Assembly: GCA_038503075.1 (NCBI GenBank)
Contig: JBCAML010000011.1
Coordinates: forward strand, 930,001-994,000
Length of the DNA stretch: 64,000 bases
Direction: 5' to 3'
DNA from: Gyromitra esculenta
Lineage: Eukaryota; Ascomycota; Pezizomycetes; Pezizales; Discinaceae
The notes beneath the pieces are model-generated. The model had not been told where the DNA came from and made no database searches. It was given only the letters and a program-made list of their open reading frames with translations. How positions within the stretch are numbered: the first letter of the stretch is position 1; every line of letters starts with the position of its first letter. Positions 54,182-63,854 of this stretch are shown here, piece after piece. Made by a program: the position numbers and the translations under genes.

Positions 54182-54458
54182 TGGCGTTACTCGGAAGAGG
54201 AGCTTGTACCCTTACTATTGGAACTTTTGGAAAACAAGAAAGTACTGTGATACTCTGGATTTCCAATTCTTACTCTTCTTTTACTTGTCCATATATTTCC
54301 CCTTGGTGGTTGTGAGTGAGTGGGGAATCACTGGCGTTGTTGGAATATTAGGAAGAAATGTCTTTATATAGTATCGGAAGGTGGGATGCTTTTGCTGCCG
54401 TATCGTTAAGAAATGGAGAGCTCCGTGACACTACTCCTGCATTCATAAAAATGCTGTA

Positions 54459-54750
54459 GAGTCGTGAATGGAGGGATGCCGAACGTGGGGGAACGCCGAA
54501 CAGGGTTTATTTGTATGGAGGTTCGGATTTAGTTGTTGCTACTGACGAGTCGTCTCTATAGAGCGGTGGAGGGGTCAGCGAGGCAGAGGATATAACGAGG
54601 CTTGAGCAGCAAATGGAATATTTCGCCACAAAATGTATATCAGTTTGTTAGCCAAGAACGCCAAGCCTCGTTATACCCTCTGCCTCGCTGACTCCTCCAG
54701 TGTTCTACTCTACACAAAACTGTTGTTCGGCATTCCCCCATTCGCGATTC
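54459..54750. mobile_element. Inverted-repeat element carrying a nested hairpin MITE
   Basis: The left arm at 54459-54484 and the reverse complement of 54725-54750 match at 22 of 26 positions, centred on GGATGCCGAAC versus GAATGCCGAAC. The left arm is followed by a second GGGGGAACGCCGAACAGGG unit that also matches the right arm. Almost the whole interior is the separate hairpin element at 54559-54707. The arm motif resembles those at 49333-49628 and 56293-56550. Confidence 0.7.
54559..54707. mobile_element. Hairpin MITE, copy 2
   Basis: A 149-bp near-palindrome with arms of about 45 bp. Both arms share GTCAGCGAGGCAGAGG (left) or its counterpart, followed by TATAACGAGGCTTG. The centre AATATTTCGCCACAAAATG and TTTGTTAGCCAAG matches the element at 34009-34144. 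Ends are TAGAGCGGTGGA and the complement of TAGAACACTGGA. It encodes no protein. Confidence 0.88.
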
Positions 54751-56292
54751 TTCGAATACGTTGTTAGGTTCATCCCCCTTTCCAGTACTGTACTTTACAA
54801 GTACCTACATGTACATGTATGTATGATGCCCAGACAAAAATGATCGAACACCCTCCACTTAAACTAGGTAACTGTAGGTATCGCTAGGTTCTGAATTTTC
54901 CACATCACATATGGTAGCCGAATTGATGAACGTGTACCTATATGCGATCTACAATGCAATGGCGACTAATAATAGTCTTTGATAGGTAGCTTTTTTTCCA
55001 TAAACCGTTGTTTCATTGATCTTATGGGAACAAGAATGTCACGTGCAACAGAGGTTATGGCGTGAACGAAACCCTCTCTTTAAATCCTCCTAGATTGCAC
55101 AAGTAATTACAACTAAAAAGAAATAATCAATTCAGAGTTTCCCCAATTTGGGCCGAAATGAATCTAAATAATTACTAGCAAGAAAAGATTACTCTTCCAT
55201 AGATTCCATAAACCCAAGAAGTAAAGTGAGAGAAGCTAAAGAGTGTGAGGAAACCGAGGATAGAGTATCGGATGACCTAAACGATGGGAGGGCTGATAAA
55301 TAAATGTCTGAGATAATAGGGTATCCTGTCTTTGGTTTAGAAATACATCAGCAAAAATAATATCTTACTTCCTGACCTCTAGGAGAATCTAGAAGCCGGA
55401 AAGCGCAAGAGGCTCGTGGAGTAAACGCGTCTTCGCGGAAAAGCGTGCGGTAACCCACTTTCTCTGGGAGTCTCCTGCAATGGGCTCCATTCTATACTCC
55501 TCACTGAGATCTGTACGGACATCTAAATATCTTGCTGTATCAGCAAAAAAAGGCCACCCGAACGAGGCACGTCTTCCAGAAGGCCGTATTCCACCAGGTG
55601 TGTTTTTGGTCTCCTAGCCTTTTCTGGAGTGCAACTCCACGCCGCCTTCCTCCAGGGAACCTTGAGGAGGTTGGCTGTCTTCTGGGCGCGCCAGAAACAC
55701 TAGTCCTGGGAACTTACTCTACACCGAGGTGAAGCAATGTTGGGATTGGAAACTGAACTCTCAAATACCGAGAAATCGAGTAGTCGTTGATGATTCGCCT
55801 CAAGGCTGGTAACGGAAGGGTAAATTGTCATGGTGGGTGAATCTAGATTGGGGCAGCTTGAAGGCGAGAAGCCCCGGGTATCGAATTTTAGAGTAGATAT
55901 GTATAAAGTAAGAATTGATATGCTGTTTCTCCTGCAGTTGTTCAGTAATTTTATATTTGGTTTTAGTGAGCTATTCGGTTTACACCCGACCCCATCGCGA
56001 CGTGTCTTCAAAAATTCGCCGTGTTCTCTAACTATGCTTTCAAATAGGTTTACCAGAGACCGGGTCCAGAGAGATTTTGGTACATCTTTGAGAGGGGCCT
56101 TCTGTCAATAACCACAGTTCTTTCGTTCTTTCCTTCGCTCATCGCCTTCTCGTTGGCATAGAAAGGGTCGTCGGAGAATTGGGCCTCGCACATGTAGTTA
56201 TTCTCATACGTGGTTCCGTTCTTGTAGGCCACCCTCCGCTTCATGGTAATTTTTGGTAACTGAGAGTTTACCTCGGAGCATATCGTCCAGTA

Positions 56293-56550
56293 CAGCGTAG
56301 CACGGGCGGATGGCGAACACGGTCGAATGACGAACAGGGGTTAGGTCTTGGCAGGACTATTGAGAGGGTATAGGACTATAGAAAGGGTACTGGTTTTTGT
56401 ACTGTAAAAAAGATCGAATAATACGGACTATCAAGAGGGTACAGGACTATAACAAGGGTACAAAAAATCGGTACCCTTTCAGTAGTCCTTGCCAAGCCTC
56501 GACCCCTGTTCGTCACTCGACCGTGTTCGCCATCCGCCCGTGCCACGCTA
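56293..56550. mobile_element. TA-flanked MITE with about 55-bp inverted repeats and internal repeats
   Basis: The left arm starts CAGCGTAGCACGGGCGGATG and the right arm, read inward, TAGCGTGGCACGGGCGGATG. Both arms go on through GCGAACACGGTCGA and TGACGAACAGGGGT. TA dinucleotides lie outside both ends (56291-56292 and 56551-56552). The interior contains four units of the form GGACTAT-(6 nt)-AGGGTA. It ends 46 bp from the tRNA-Ala gene. Confidence 0.9.
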
Positions 56551-56595
56551 TACGATGGAAAGCGAGGGAGAAGGAAAAGCGAAAAAAAATAACAA

Positions 56596-56667
56596 TGGAC
56601 ATGCTGGGAATCGAACCCAGGACCATCTCAATGCGAATGAGATATTATACCCCTAAACCACAGGCCC
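56596..56667 (-). tRNA. tRNA-Ala (anticodon CGC)
   Basis: Read on the minus strand, the acceptor arms GGGCCTG and CATGTCC pair with one C-U mismatch. They include the G3-U70 wobble that identifies alanine tRNAs, and the discriminator base is A. The anticodon stem TCTCA/TGAGA encloses the loop TTCGCAT, which places CGC at 34-36. The T arm CTGGG-TTCGATT-CCCAG is perfect and contains the internal B box GGTTCGATTCC. TGGTTTAGGGG fits the A box. No intron is present. Confidence 0.92.
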
Positions 56668-56967
56668 GCTTGCTGTAGTATGAAGATTCAAGAGCACACA
56701 TAGAGGGAAAATATCTTGGTGCATTTTAGTACTGTGTAGAGTCACATGATATGATATTTAGCAGTGATGAAAGTGGTTGGAGAGCATGTCATGTGATGAA
56801 GAATGTCATTAAACCTAATCTTTAATTTCAAAACCAAACCCATAGTGTAAGGCCGGTACTTCTTACCGCACAGGTGTAACGGTACTACCATTAGTTACAT
56901 GTCATGAGCAGTATTATTTTAGGCGTGTGTAGTCATTGAACTTAGTAGGCAGTTGGAGCTCTGCAGT

Positions 56968-56999
56968 GTAGGGTAACCACAATGGCCTAGTTACCCTAC
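56968..56999. repeat. Perfect 10-bp stem hairpin
   Basis: GTAGGGTAAC at 56968-56977 is the exact reverse complement of GTTACCCTAC at 56990-56999, with a 12-nt loop. It lies directly left of the tandem hairpin elements. Confidence 0.85.
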
Positions 57000-57001
57000 T
57001 T

Positions 57002-57104
57002 TACTCAAGCGGCCGAAATCTTTTCAGCTCAGGTGATCAACTAATGAGAAGTTAACCTGTCAAATCGGGTCACATGACCTGAAAAGATTTTGGCCACTTG
57101 AGTA
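57002..57104. mobile_element. Small hairpin MITE, tandem unit 1
   Basis: The left arm TACTCAAGCGGCCGAAATCT and the right arm, read inward TACTCAAGTGGCCAAAATCT, form inverted repeats of about 37 bp, continuing TTTCAG. TA flanks both ends. The centre includes CTAATGAG and GTCAAATCGGGTCAC. Confidence 0.88.
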
Positions 57105-57214
57105 CTCATGTCGCCAGAATTAATGTCGGTCACGGGCTGACTAATGAGCGGGAGATTCGGATTTGATTGGTCAAATTCGTCACGTGACTGACAATAATAC
57201 CAGCGACATGAGTA
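57103..57214. mobile_element. Small hairpin MITE, tandem unit 2
   Basis: The left arm starts TACTCATGTCGCC and the right arm, read inward, TACTCATGTCGCT. Both continue into GTCxGTCACG. It shares the TA at 57103-57104 with unit 1, so the two abut. The centre again has CTAATGAG and GGTCAAATTCGTCAC, so the units are related. Confidence 0.88.
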
Positions 57215-58073
57215 CTAGTACTTGGAGAAGTTGAGTATGGCGCAGGGTTGCTCCCAGGAGCCTCACCACCATATGACACATATGACCTACGAGGTAACAC
57301 CGTGAGGGGTTCAGCCGACGGGCAACCCCTACTCGGAAGTGGATCAGCGGGATACGAACCGTGATCCTTATTGGAAATGAATACTTCATGACATCTTTAA
57401 TGTTGTTCAGGATATTGAGTGAGATCAGATCTAGAGTGTGAGAGCTATTGAGGGGAGATGTACCATTTGAAAGGGTACCAAGTTCGGGATTGATGGAAAG
57501 GAAGGAAATCCTGTTGAAGGGCAATGGAGAGAGTAGCATGTTATCAGACATTAGAGATACGAGCTGTGAAGCTGAGTTTTATAGGAATTTTTGGGAATTT
57601 TGTGGTTTGTGAGAAGGTTTTAGTGTCTCGAATAGGAAGGTGTTTTTTGAAAAAAATTGTGTGGAGGGGACGGAGCATCTTCGTACGAACACTATATACA
57701 TTATCAGCCATATAGACCACCAAATAATGATGCTTGGATTAGATGATTGATGCTTTCTGAACTAAATACCATTCTTGTTGATTGATTTTGATAAGGTCAA
57801 TCACCATCAATCCTGGATGTGCCCTGTAAAGAGTTATAGTAAGTTGCTATTGTACAAGATTCTTCGGATTCTGTCACTAAGTTTGCCTGGATGTCTTTAC
57901 AGTAGCACAGTATTGCCCTGATAAATCTCGCGATTTCGAGGATAACACGCTTATATTTCGTTGAACTCTCATAGCTGACCATCCGTCAATAGGACCTTGT
58001 CGCTTTTAGATAGGTTCAACCATACCGAGAGCATTGGATGCCCCCACAACTAAAAGTCTCAAGGCCAGGGCTT

Positions 58074-59127
58074 TCAATATAGCGGGCGATAAGAATCATA
58101 GGGTCTTGCTCTTCCGTCCGTATCTCGTTCCCGAGAATATGGGTCTTTTCTCCATCGCCCTGGGGCAGCAGCTCGCTCGGCTCGACCTATAGACGAAGAT
58201 CCTACTCTAGACGCCTGTGCATATTGTAGTATTTCATTATTCTCCTCATCCTCAACCACTTCGTCACCGCCATTGTTAACCACCAGGTCCTCGAGATCTA
58301 GGAACCTGGTCGGAATAGCAATCGCATACTGTGCAAAAGAATCGAAATGCGACAGATTAGCGAATGGGCTGCGTAGGAACGCATGTAACTCATGTAGGAA
58401 AATCCGCGCGTTCCGACGGCTCAAGAAGTCTGTTAGCATATCTTCAGCAGCGCCCGATGCGCTTTTTAGATCAATGGTTTTCAGGATGCCGATGATGTAC
58501 TCGAGTAGGAACTCCGAGTTGTTTTCGGTCTGTATCCACTCGAATACCTGCAGCTCCCTGCGGATGAAATTCCGTGCTCGCGATTGTAGTTCTGGGTCCC
58601 GCAGGAACTGTAACGGTGTGAAATTCTGAAAGCGAGAGATGCGGTTAGAGCCGATGTGGTTGGAGCGGAGTTGGTGCTTGTAAACGAAGCGGCGCCGCAG
58701 GATAGCAGTGTTCTCTGTTATCGGCTCTGGGGTTCTGGGGCGGCGACGGCGGCGGAAGGAGCGGTCGCGGAGAGATAGATATTCTTGGGCGCGGAACGTT
58801 GCTGTTGATGGTGGTGGAGGGTGGGTGACCGACCTGGGAGGGTGGACCTTGTGCTGGAAACCAGAATCTTAGCAGCTGTACGTATGGATCAATAGTTCTA
58901 TTCCAGCTCACCCGACTCGCCTTCCCTGTGGCTTCATCAACCACATCGATGTGCTGGATGGTGGTATTGCAGAGTGGGCAGGACTGCCGTATTTCAAGCC
59001 AGCTCAGCAGGCAGAGATAGTCGTAGGCGTGGTGGCATGGAGAGGCAACTGATTTCTCGGAAACGGGCTCGAGACAGATGACACAGTTTTCGATGTCCCG
59101 GAAGATCTCCTTGCCTTTGCTGCCCAT
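58074..59127 (-). CDS. RING-finger protein, putative E3 ubiquitin ligase
   Basis: RING proteins bring ubiquitin-charged E2 enzymes to substrates. Two exons (59127-58912 and 58853-58074) join in frame across a GTGAGC...CAG intron, giving 331 aa. The RING domain spans residues 15-53. Visible ligands are Cys15, Cys18, Cys31, His33, Cys39, Cys50 and Cys53; at the position usually held by Cys or His stands Asp36. The family sequence CLLSWLEIRQSCPLC supports the call. Exon 2 has an arginine-rich stretch (LRDRSFRRRRRPRTPEP). Conserved blocks follow: RRRFVYKHQLRSNHIGSNRI, RDPELQSRARNFIRREL and WIQTENNSEFLLEYIIGIL, then FLHELHAFLRSP. That layout resembles fungal relatives of TOPORS. The substrate is unknown. 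Confidence 0.87.
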
Positions 59128-60194
59128 ATCCTGAATTTCAAACTGCGTGGAGACGGATAGCGTAGAGATGCGTGATCGCGATTGATGACCTCCTCTTTGC
59201 TGCCTGAGACCGGGAACGTCGCGCTCGGCAAGATGAGGTTATTCAGGCTGTGTAACACTAAATCAAAACCTCAAGCCGATTGCGCTTGGCGCCAAGATAT
59301 CGATAGCTGCTGCGAGGCGATACTTGTTAATGGACTATTTTGCTCCTTCTTCTCCAGCAGCAAGTCTGGCAAGTAACACTGATAGCTATTCTGAGAGTTA
59401 ATTATGCATACCTTTACGCATATGTACGCGCCATTGGAAGGAAAGAGTGAGCTGGGAAGCACATAAGGTGCTGTGCTGCACTGCATTCTCGGCTTCAGCG
59501 TTTCTCTCTTAAAAGCAAATATGAATCATGTAGCCTTTTCTCCTCTCATCAGGATTGTATGTCCTAGGGTTAGGGCTATTAACGGTAAGATCCCTCTATT
59601 GACAGTCGAACTTCGAGATGAAAAAACATCCTAGCTCTAATCTCACTGACGTCGCTTCTATCCCTCACCAGCGTTATGGCTGAAAGGCGATAGGCGGGGT
59701 TCGATACACAGCCTGTCGCCGAGCTAGAGTACAGCCTCTGGTAGAAAAACGAGGGTAAGCTAACGCTCCAGGCAGTAGCCAATACCACTGCCAAATCTTT
59801 CCTATGAACCCAGAAGACAGTAGAAGCTTAGATTCTGAGCTGCTACAGTTCAACCGGAGGCTGTACCATGAAAGACAGAAAAAGAAACAGGAGATAAACT
59901 GCCTACCCCCTTGCACTTCTTCAGCTATTGGCCGCTTTGCTATTTGAATCGATTGGGATTGGGCAAATATTTCAGCCCCAAATCAAGCCAAATGGCTCAT
60001 GTGGCCCCCAAACCTCGCCTCAGTGTCGTGTTGCGCGGGGTGGTTTTCTGTGATGAGGAACAAAAGTCACTTATATTCGATCTTCTAGCCTTGTTTTGGA
60101 TTGACCAAAGGCAACAGTCGCGACTAAATAATTTTCTATCAGTCGTACTATCGGATTACTTGAATCCTCTGAATATTTCAATTCGATTGCCACT
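59128..60194. other. Divergent promoter region
   Basis: It separates the RING gene (minus) from the Helo-like/RhoGAP-like gene (plus). No other gene is recognised; open frames near 59674-59916 lack any family resemblance. Confidence 0.55.
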
Positions 60195-62638
60195 ATGGAT
60201 CCTCTTTCTGTTTCCGCATCAGTTATCGGACTGATCACCGCAGCCGCAAAAGTTACGTCTCTCCTATACGAATTCACAAACAATCTTAATGATGCACCAA
60301 CCCTTGCCAGACATGTCACAAGCGAGGTGCAAGCCGTCAACTTTGCCATCTGCCATCTTCAGGCCTTCTTGTGGGGGGACGCACGAACATCGAAGTCACG
60401 AGAAGCCATGATAATGGTGGAACATCTTGTCGTGGTTTTGACTGGGTGCGTATGCACATTTGACGAACTGGAGGCAGAAGTCACTAGTCTGAAGTGCACG
60501 TCTGGTGATGGGACGAAATATATGGACCGGTTGAAGTGGGCTCTCAAGGAGGGCGCAATAACACAGCTTCTTCAACGCTTGCAGGATCATAAATCTTCGT
60601 TGAATTTAATGTTGACCATATTACAAAGGTAACTTGAATTCGCGGTCCTTCCATTGGAAATATCTGATATCTTTGGTTTTTCCTAGTAAGTCGACCGTAC
60701 AGGCGGAAAAGAGTTCAGAGGAACTTTGCATGCTCGTCACTCAGCTACGAGAGGACCAGAGAAATATGTTTGAACGGCTCAAATTGCTGGAATCCTCCCC
60801 ATCCCGATCTTCGCTCAGAGATACCTGTAACCGTTCATACTCAGCTACCGGGCCTAATTTTCGAACCTCTCTGGAAAACTACGGTTTCACTTTCGAATTC
60901 GATTTACACAAATCAAGAGTTTATAGGCGGGCGTTATCTAGGTATCCAACACACTCGACAGCATCTCTAACTAGCTCTGTTGCGGCTAAAAGCATGGGAT
61001 GGTCCTACATGTCGGGTATAAGTCTTGCCGACGTATCTCAAATCTCTGTCCTTAGTTTGCCGATATATACCTTTGAAATATTGAACAGTCAGAACTATCC
61101 ACTCAGAGGTGCTGCTAGGGAGGATTTCGAAACAGCATGGGACGATGACATTTCAGAGACCACTAGCCGGCTTAAATCGAACCGTACTGGTAGGACAGCA
61201 ACAGATTGGGAAATTGAGATGGATCAATGTACTGAGGATATTCCTTTTGAGGATTCGGGCGATAGCGGGAGCACCATAGATGCTGAATCTTTCGAAAGTC
61301 TTGTCGGAGAGGAACTAGAGTTATTAGCAGATGATAGTGGGCTAGAGACCGCAGATGGTGTTGATGTTTTGAGGTTGACTGAGAACGGCTTCAAGGTTAC
61401 CCAACCTAAACCGGATTCTCAAGGGCTTTTGAATGGAGCTTCTGATGGATCTAGGGTTGAGCTTACTGAATGGCATCCGTGGCCATATGACCTTGCTACG
61501 ATAGTGGAGATGCCAGATCCTGAGGGGCATCCTATCCATGGTATTAGCACTGGCTCTAGTGCTTATGAAACTCACATCCGTCAAAACGTCCAGAGACTTG
61601 TAGGAGGGGACTGTTCTGGAATTCCCTGGCTCATCCGAGACGAAGTTAGGCTCAAACTTTATAACCGGGATAGTATGTTTACACTAAACACCTGTCTGGG
61701 GCGCATCTAGTTTTTCACTGACGATACTTGATGCTACAGACTCTGAAAAGTTAGTTATTGATGTATTCTTCCCACCAGGATGGTCTACCGGAAACATATT
61801 CTTCGAACAGATAGGGTCCGGAGCATTCAGTCGTCATGATACTCTCCCAATCATTGTCACGAAATGTTGCTGGATGTTAGGGCAAAGACGTAAGCAAACG
61901 TTGAACCAAAAGTGCGGATCGACTCTAACCCGCGATTTTTCGGTTTTTTATTTAGAATTAAACTCTGATTCATCAGACATGCTCTTTATTTCGAGTCAAT
62001 CAGCGATAAACGAGCTACAAAGGATCTTCTCTACTTCACCTACGTATGGCAAATACGAATACATGGGCAGCTACAGCAGCGGGGATGCAATAAAAACACT
62101 ACAAATATATCTCGATACACTTTCCCAGCCATTAATCCCAACCTGGGCTTTTTACAGGTCGTTTGAACTCGTTTTTAGGGGAACCAGCCCCCCTCCGAAA
62201 CGGAGTATCACGACAGAGAAGATGGTGATGTGCTACCGAATACTTATCAGGGATGTGCTTGACCATTTTAATTCAGCCCTGCTTTGTTATATGCTTTCCT
62301 TCTTAAAAGCTATGGAATCCTTTGCGGAATTCTACAAGGCCAGAAAAAACTATCGGGGAGTGATCAATTGGATTGACCCCTTCCTAGTGCTGTTTAAGAA
62401 TCACCCTTATGAATTGATGGGTGTTTCTGTAGGTTGGCCGCGGGATGTTTTGGCATTCGTTTTGCAACATCCTGACATTTTCGAAGATACTTTTATAATT
62501 CATAATGAGGATACTGCTCTTGGGATGATATCAATGGCCTCGCGGTCGGGGATTGAAGCACTCTATGGTCGCGAGTCCTCGCGTCAATGGAAGTGGAAAA
62601 GCAGTTTATCGACAACTAGCCCCGCACTCGTTCCATAG
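60195..62638 (+). CDS. Helo-like N-terminal domain fused to a degenerate RhoGAP domain
   Basis: Four exons (60195-60628, 60687-61672, 61740-61889, 61956-62638) sum to exactly 751 codons, 750 aa. The N-terminus MDPLSVSASVIGLITAAAKV opens the helical domain found at the start of many fungal STAND/NLR-like proteins (about 1-120). A heptad-like helix (EELCMLVTQLREDQRNMFER) follows. SGISLADVSQISVLSLPIY, at about residues 255-275, is typical of proteins with this N-terminus. An acidic linker leads to a Sac7-like RhoGAP region (about 500-700). It shows LPIIVTKCCWML, SAINELQRIFSTSPTYGKY, DAIKTLQIYLDTLSQPLIP and RDVLAFVLQHPDIF. Where active RhoGAPs have GxxRxSG, this one reads MLFISSQ, so Phe534 takes the place of the arginine finger. 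LPEP reads LSQP. The Asn of the NLA block may survive (INWID). GTPase activation is therefore unlikely; a binding or sensing role is inference. Confidence 0.78.
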
Positions 62639-63335
62639 GTTTATGGCTGATGAACCGCAGATGGCGATGAGACTTATATTTAACAATGGTGTGGTTTGTA
62701 TGTTAACACTATTTATGTATTTTCGATAAAAAATAGCACATGTGGTAGTTTTAATCCTAATATTTTTGCAAAGGTTTAGATACCACCCGTACCTCCCTCG
62801 TTGAACAGAAAAAGAGTGATATGTGACGATATTCCCTGACTTGTGTATAGTGCTGGCCCATTCACTCCGGTCCCTTCGAGGGGAACTCGAGCAAGAAGGA
62901 AGCTGGAGTATGGTAACGAACAGAAATACTAGAACCACTACAAGCTCTGAAAACTAACTTAAATACTGGTAATGTTTATCCACCAGGTCTCACTCGACGT
63001 ATTGTGGTATCCCTAGAGTATGTAACAATCTCAACTAAAATAAATAAATGAGCCTGAAAAATTAATGCTAGATACCAGTGTAAATCCTAATTCTTTTGTG
63101 CAAATCGCTTGAGCAAAAAAGAGTAATTGTGTTTATAAAGAATTTAATAAAACTTGCTTGGAATTTCAGGAACCTAATACGTTAACAAACATACACGCCC
63201 GCTCACCCAAATGGCCAACCTGATACCGTGCTTCCGTCAAAAACGCCCTCGCGGTCGTAGTTAGACACCTTGATCGATAGCTCACTGTAAGCCAAATGCA
63301 AGTACCAACATGGTCTTAATAACGAGTTACTCAAC
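62639..63335. other. Intergenic between convergent genes
   Basis: AT-rich sequence between the RhoGAP-like gene and the small minus-strand gene. I see nothing else. Confidence 0.6.
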
Positions 63336-63854
63336 TCAGAGGATTTGTCGCCATTCACACAACTTTAACATTGTATCCGCTGCCAATACCGTCTCATGAT
63401 TCGCATCCGTCGCCTGAAATATCCAAAAGCGGCGATCACTAACATACGCGCTCAACCTCTGTTCGGCCGATAGATCCGTCGATTTCAAGTCAACATTCCA
63501 CCTCCTGTCGTCGATGCCGTCCATATACCCAACGTCAAACTTCCGCAAAATACCTCGAAACCTTGCCGAAAACCTCCCATTCGTCAATTCATCCGCGCCA
63601 CTCTGCCTAGACAATACCCAGTCTAGAAATTCACGTAAAGCCGAATCAAACCGAGCCAACTCGCCCTCATCCATCCTTAACAAATCATTAACCCGAGCAC
63701 ACCCAATGGTAATAATCCTCGCGGGTATCCCTCGGAATGGGTCTCTCCTTAGTCGATCGTTCTCGTTACGGAGCCTCCGATTCTCTTCAACAATAGCCTG
63801 GAAAGATCCCGCCGGATTGGTCACCTCCGCAGACATCGTAACTTCCCCAGTCAT
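63336..63854 (-). CDS. Hypothetical protein, 172 aa
   Basis: I do not recognise this protein. The uninterrupted frame starts MTGEVTMSAEVTNPAGSF. A short coiled coil, EENRRLRNENDRLRR, lies at about residues 23-37. A mixed charged region with GCARVNDLLRMDEGELARFD and DLSAEQRLSAYVSDRRFWIF follows, and the end is LCEWRQIL. Its composition is protein-like over the whole length and no other frame competes there. No membrane segment or signal peptide is visible. The gene could have further exons that I cannot place. The early coiled coil suggests oligomerisation, nothing more. Confidence 0.5.
   Translation of the reverse strand: MTGEVTMSAEVTNPAGSFQAIVEENRRLRNENDRLRRDPFRGIPARIITIGCARVNDLLRMDEGELARFDSALREFLDWVLSRQSGADELTNGRFSARFRGILRKFDVGYMDGIDDRRWNVDLKSTDLSAEQRLSAYVSDRRFWIFQATDANHETVLAADTMLKLCEWRQIL

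Larger units (their letters stand above)
54182..56595. other. Intergenic with nested inverted-repeat elements
   Basis: It holds the nested elements at 54459-54750, two overlapping TACATGTA at 54806-54819, and the element at 56293-56550 next to the tRNA. A 64-codon minus-strand frame at 56244-56050 (MKRRVAYKNGTTYENN) looks protein-like but has no recognisable family or clear gene structure. Confidence 0.5.
56668..58073. other. Intergenic with hairpins
   Basis: It holds the short hairpin at 56968-56999, two abutting hairpin elements at 57002-57214, and a hairpin-like stretch near 57340-57367 (GGATCA...TGATCC). No protein gene is recognised. Confidence 0.55.

Noticed and set aside
56050..56244. 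Minus-strand 64-codon frame starting MKRRVAYKNGTTYENN.
   Set aside because: Composition is protein-like, but it is short, has no recognised family and sits in a region of inserted elements.
57340..57367. B-box-like GGTTCGTATCC on the minus strand inside a GGATCA...TGATCC hairpin.
   Set aside because: No A box upstream and no cloverleaf; kept only as a possible hairpin.
61673..61710. A 38-bp intron ending at the TAG at 61708-61710 in the RhoGAP-like gene.
   Set aside because: It is very short and puts the next exon into an immediate stop; the acceptor at 61739 keeps the frame.
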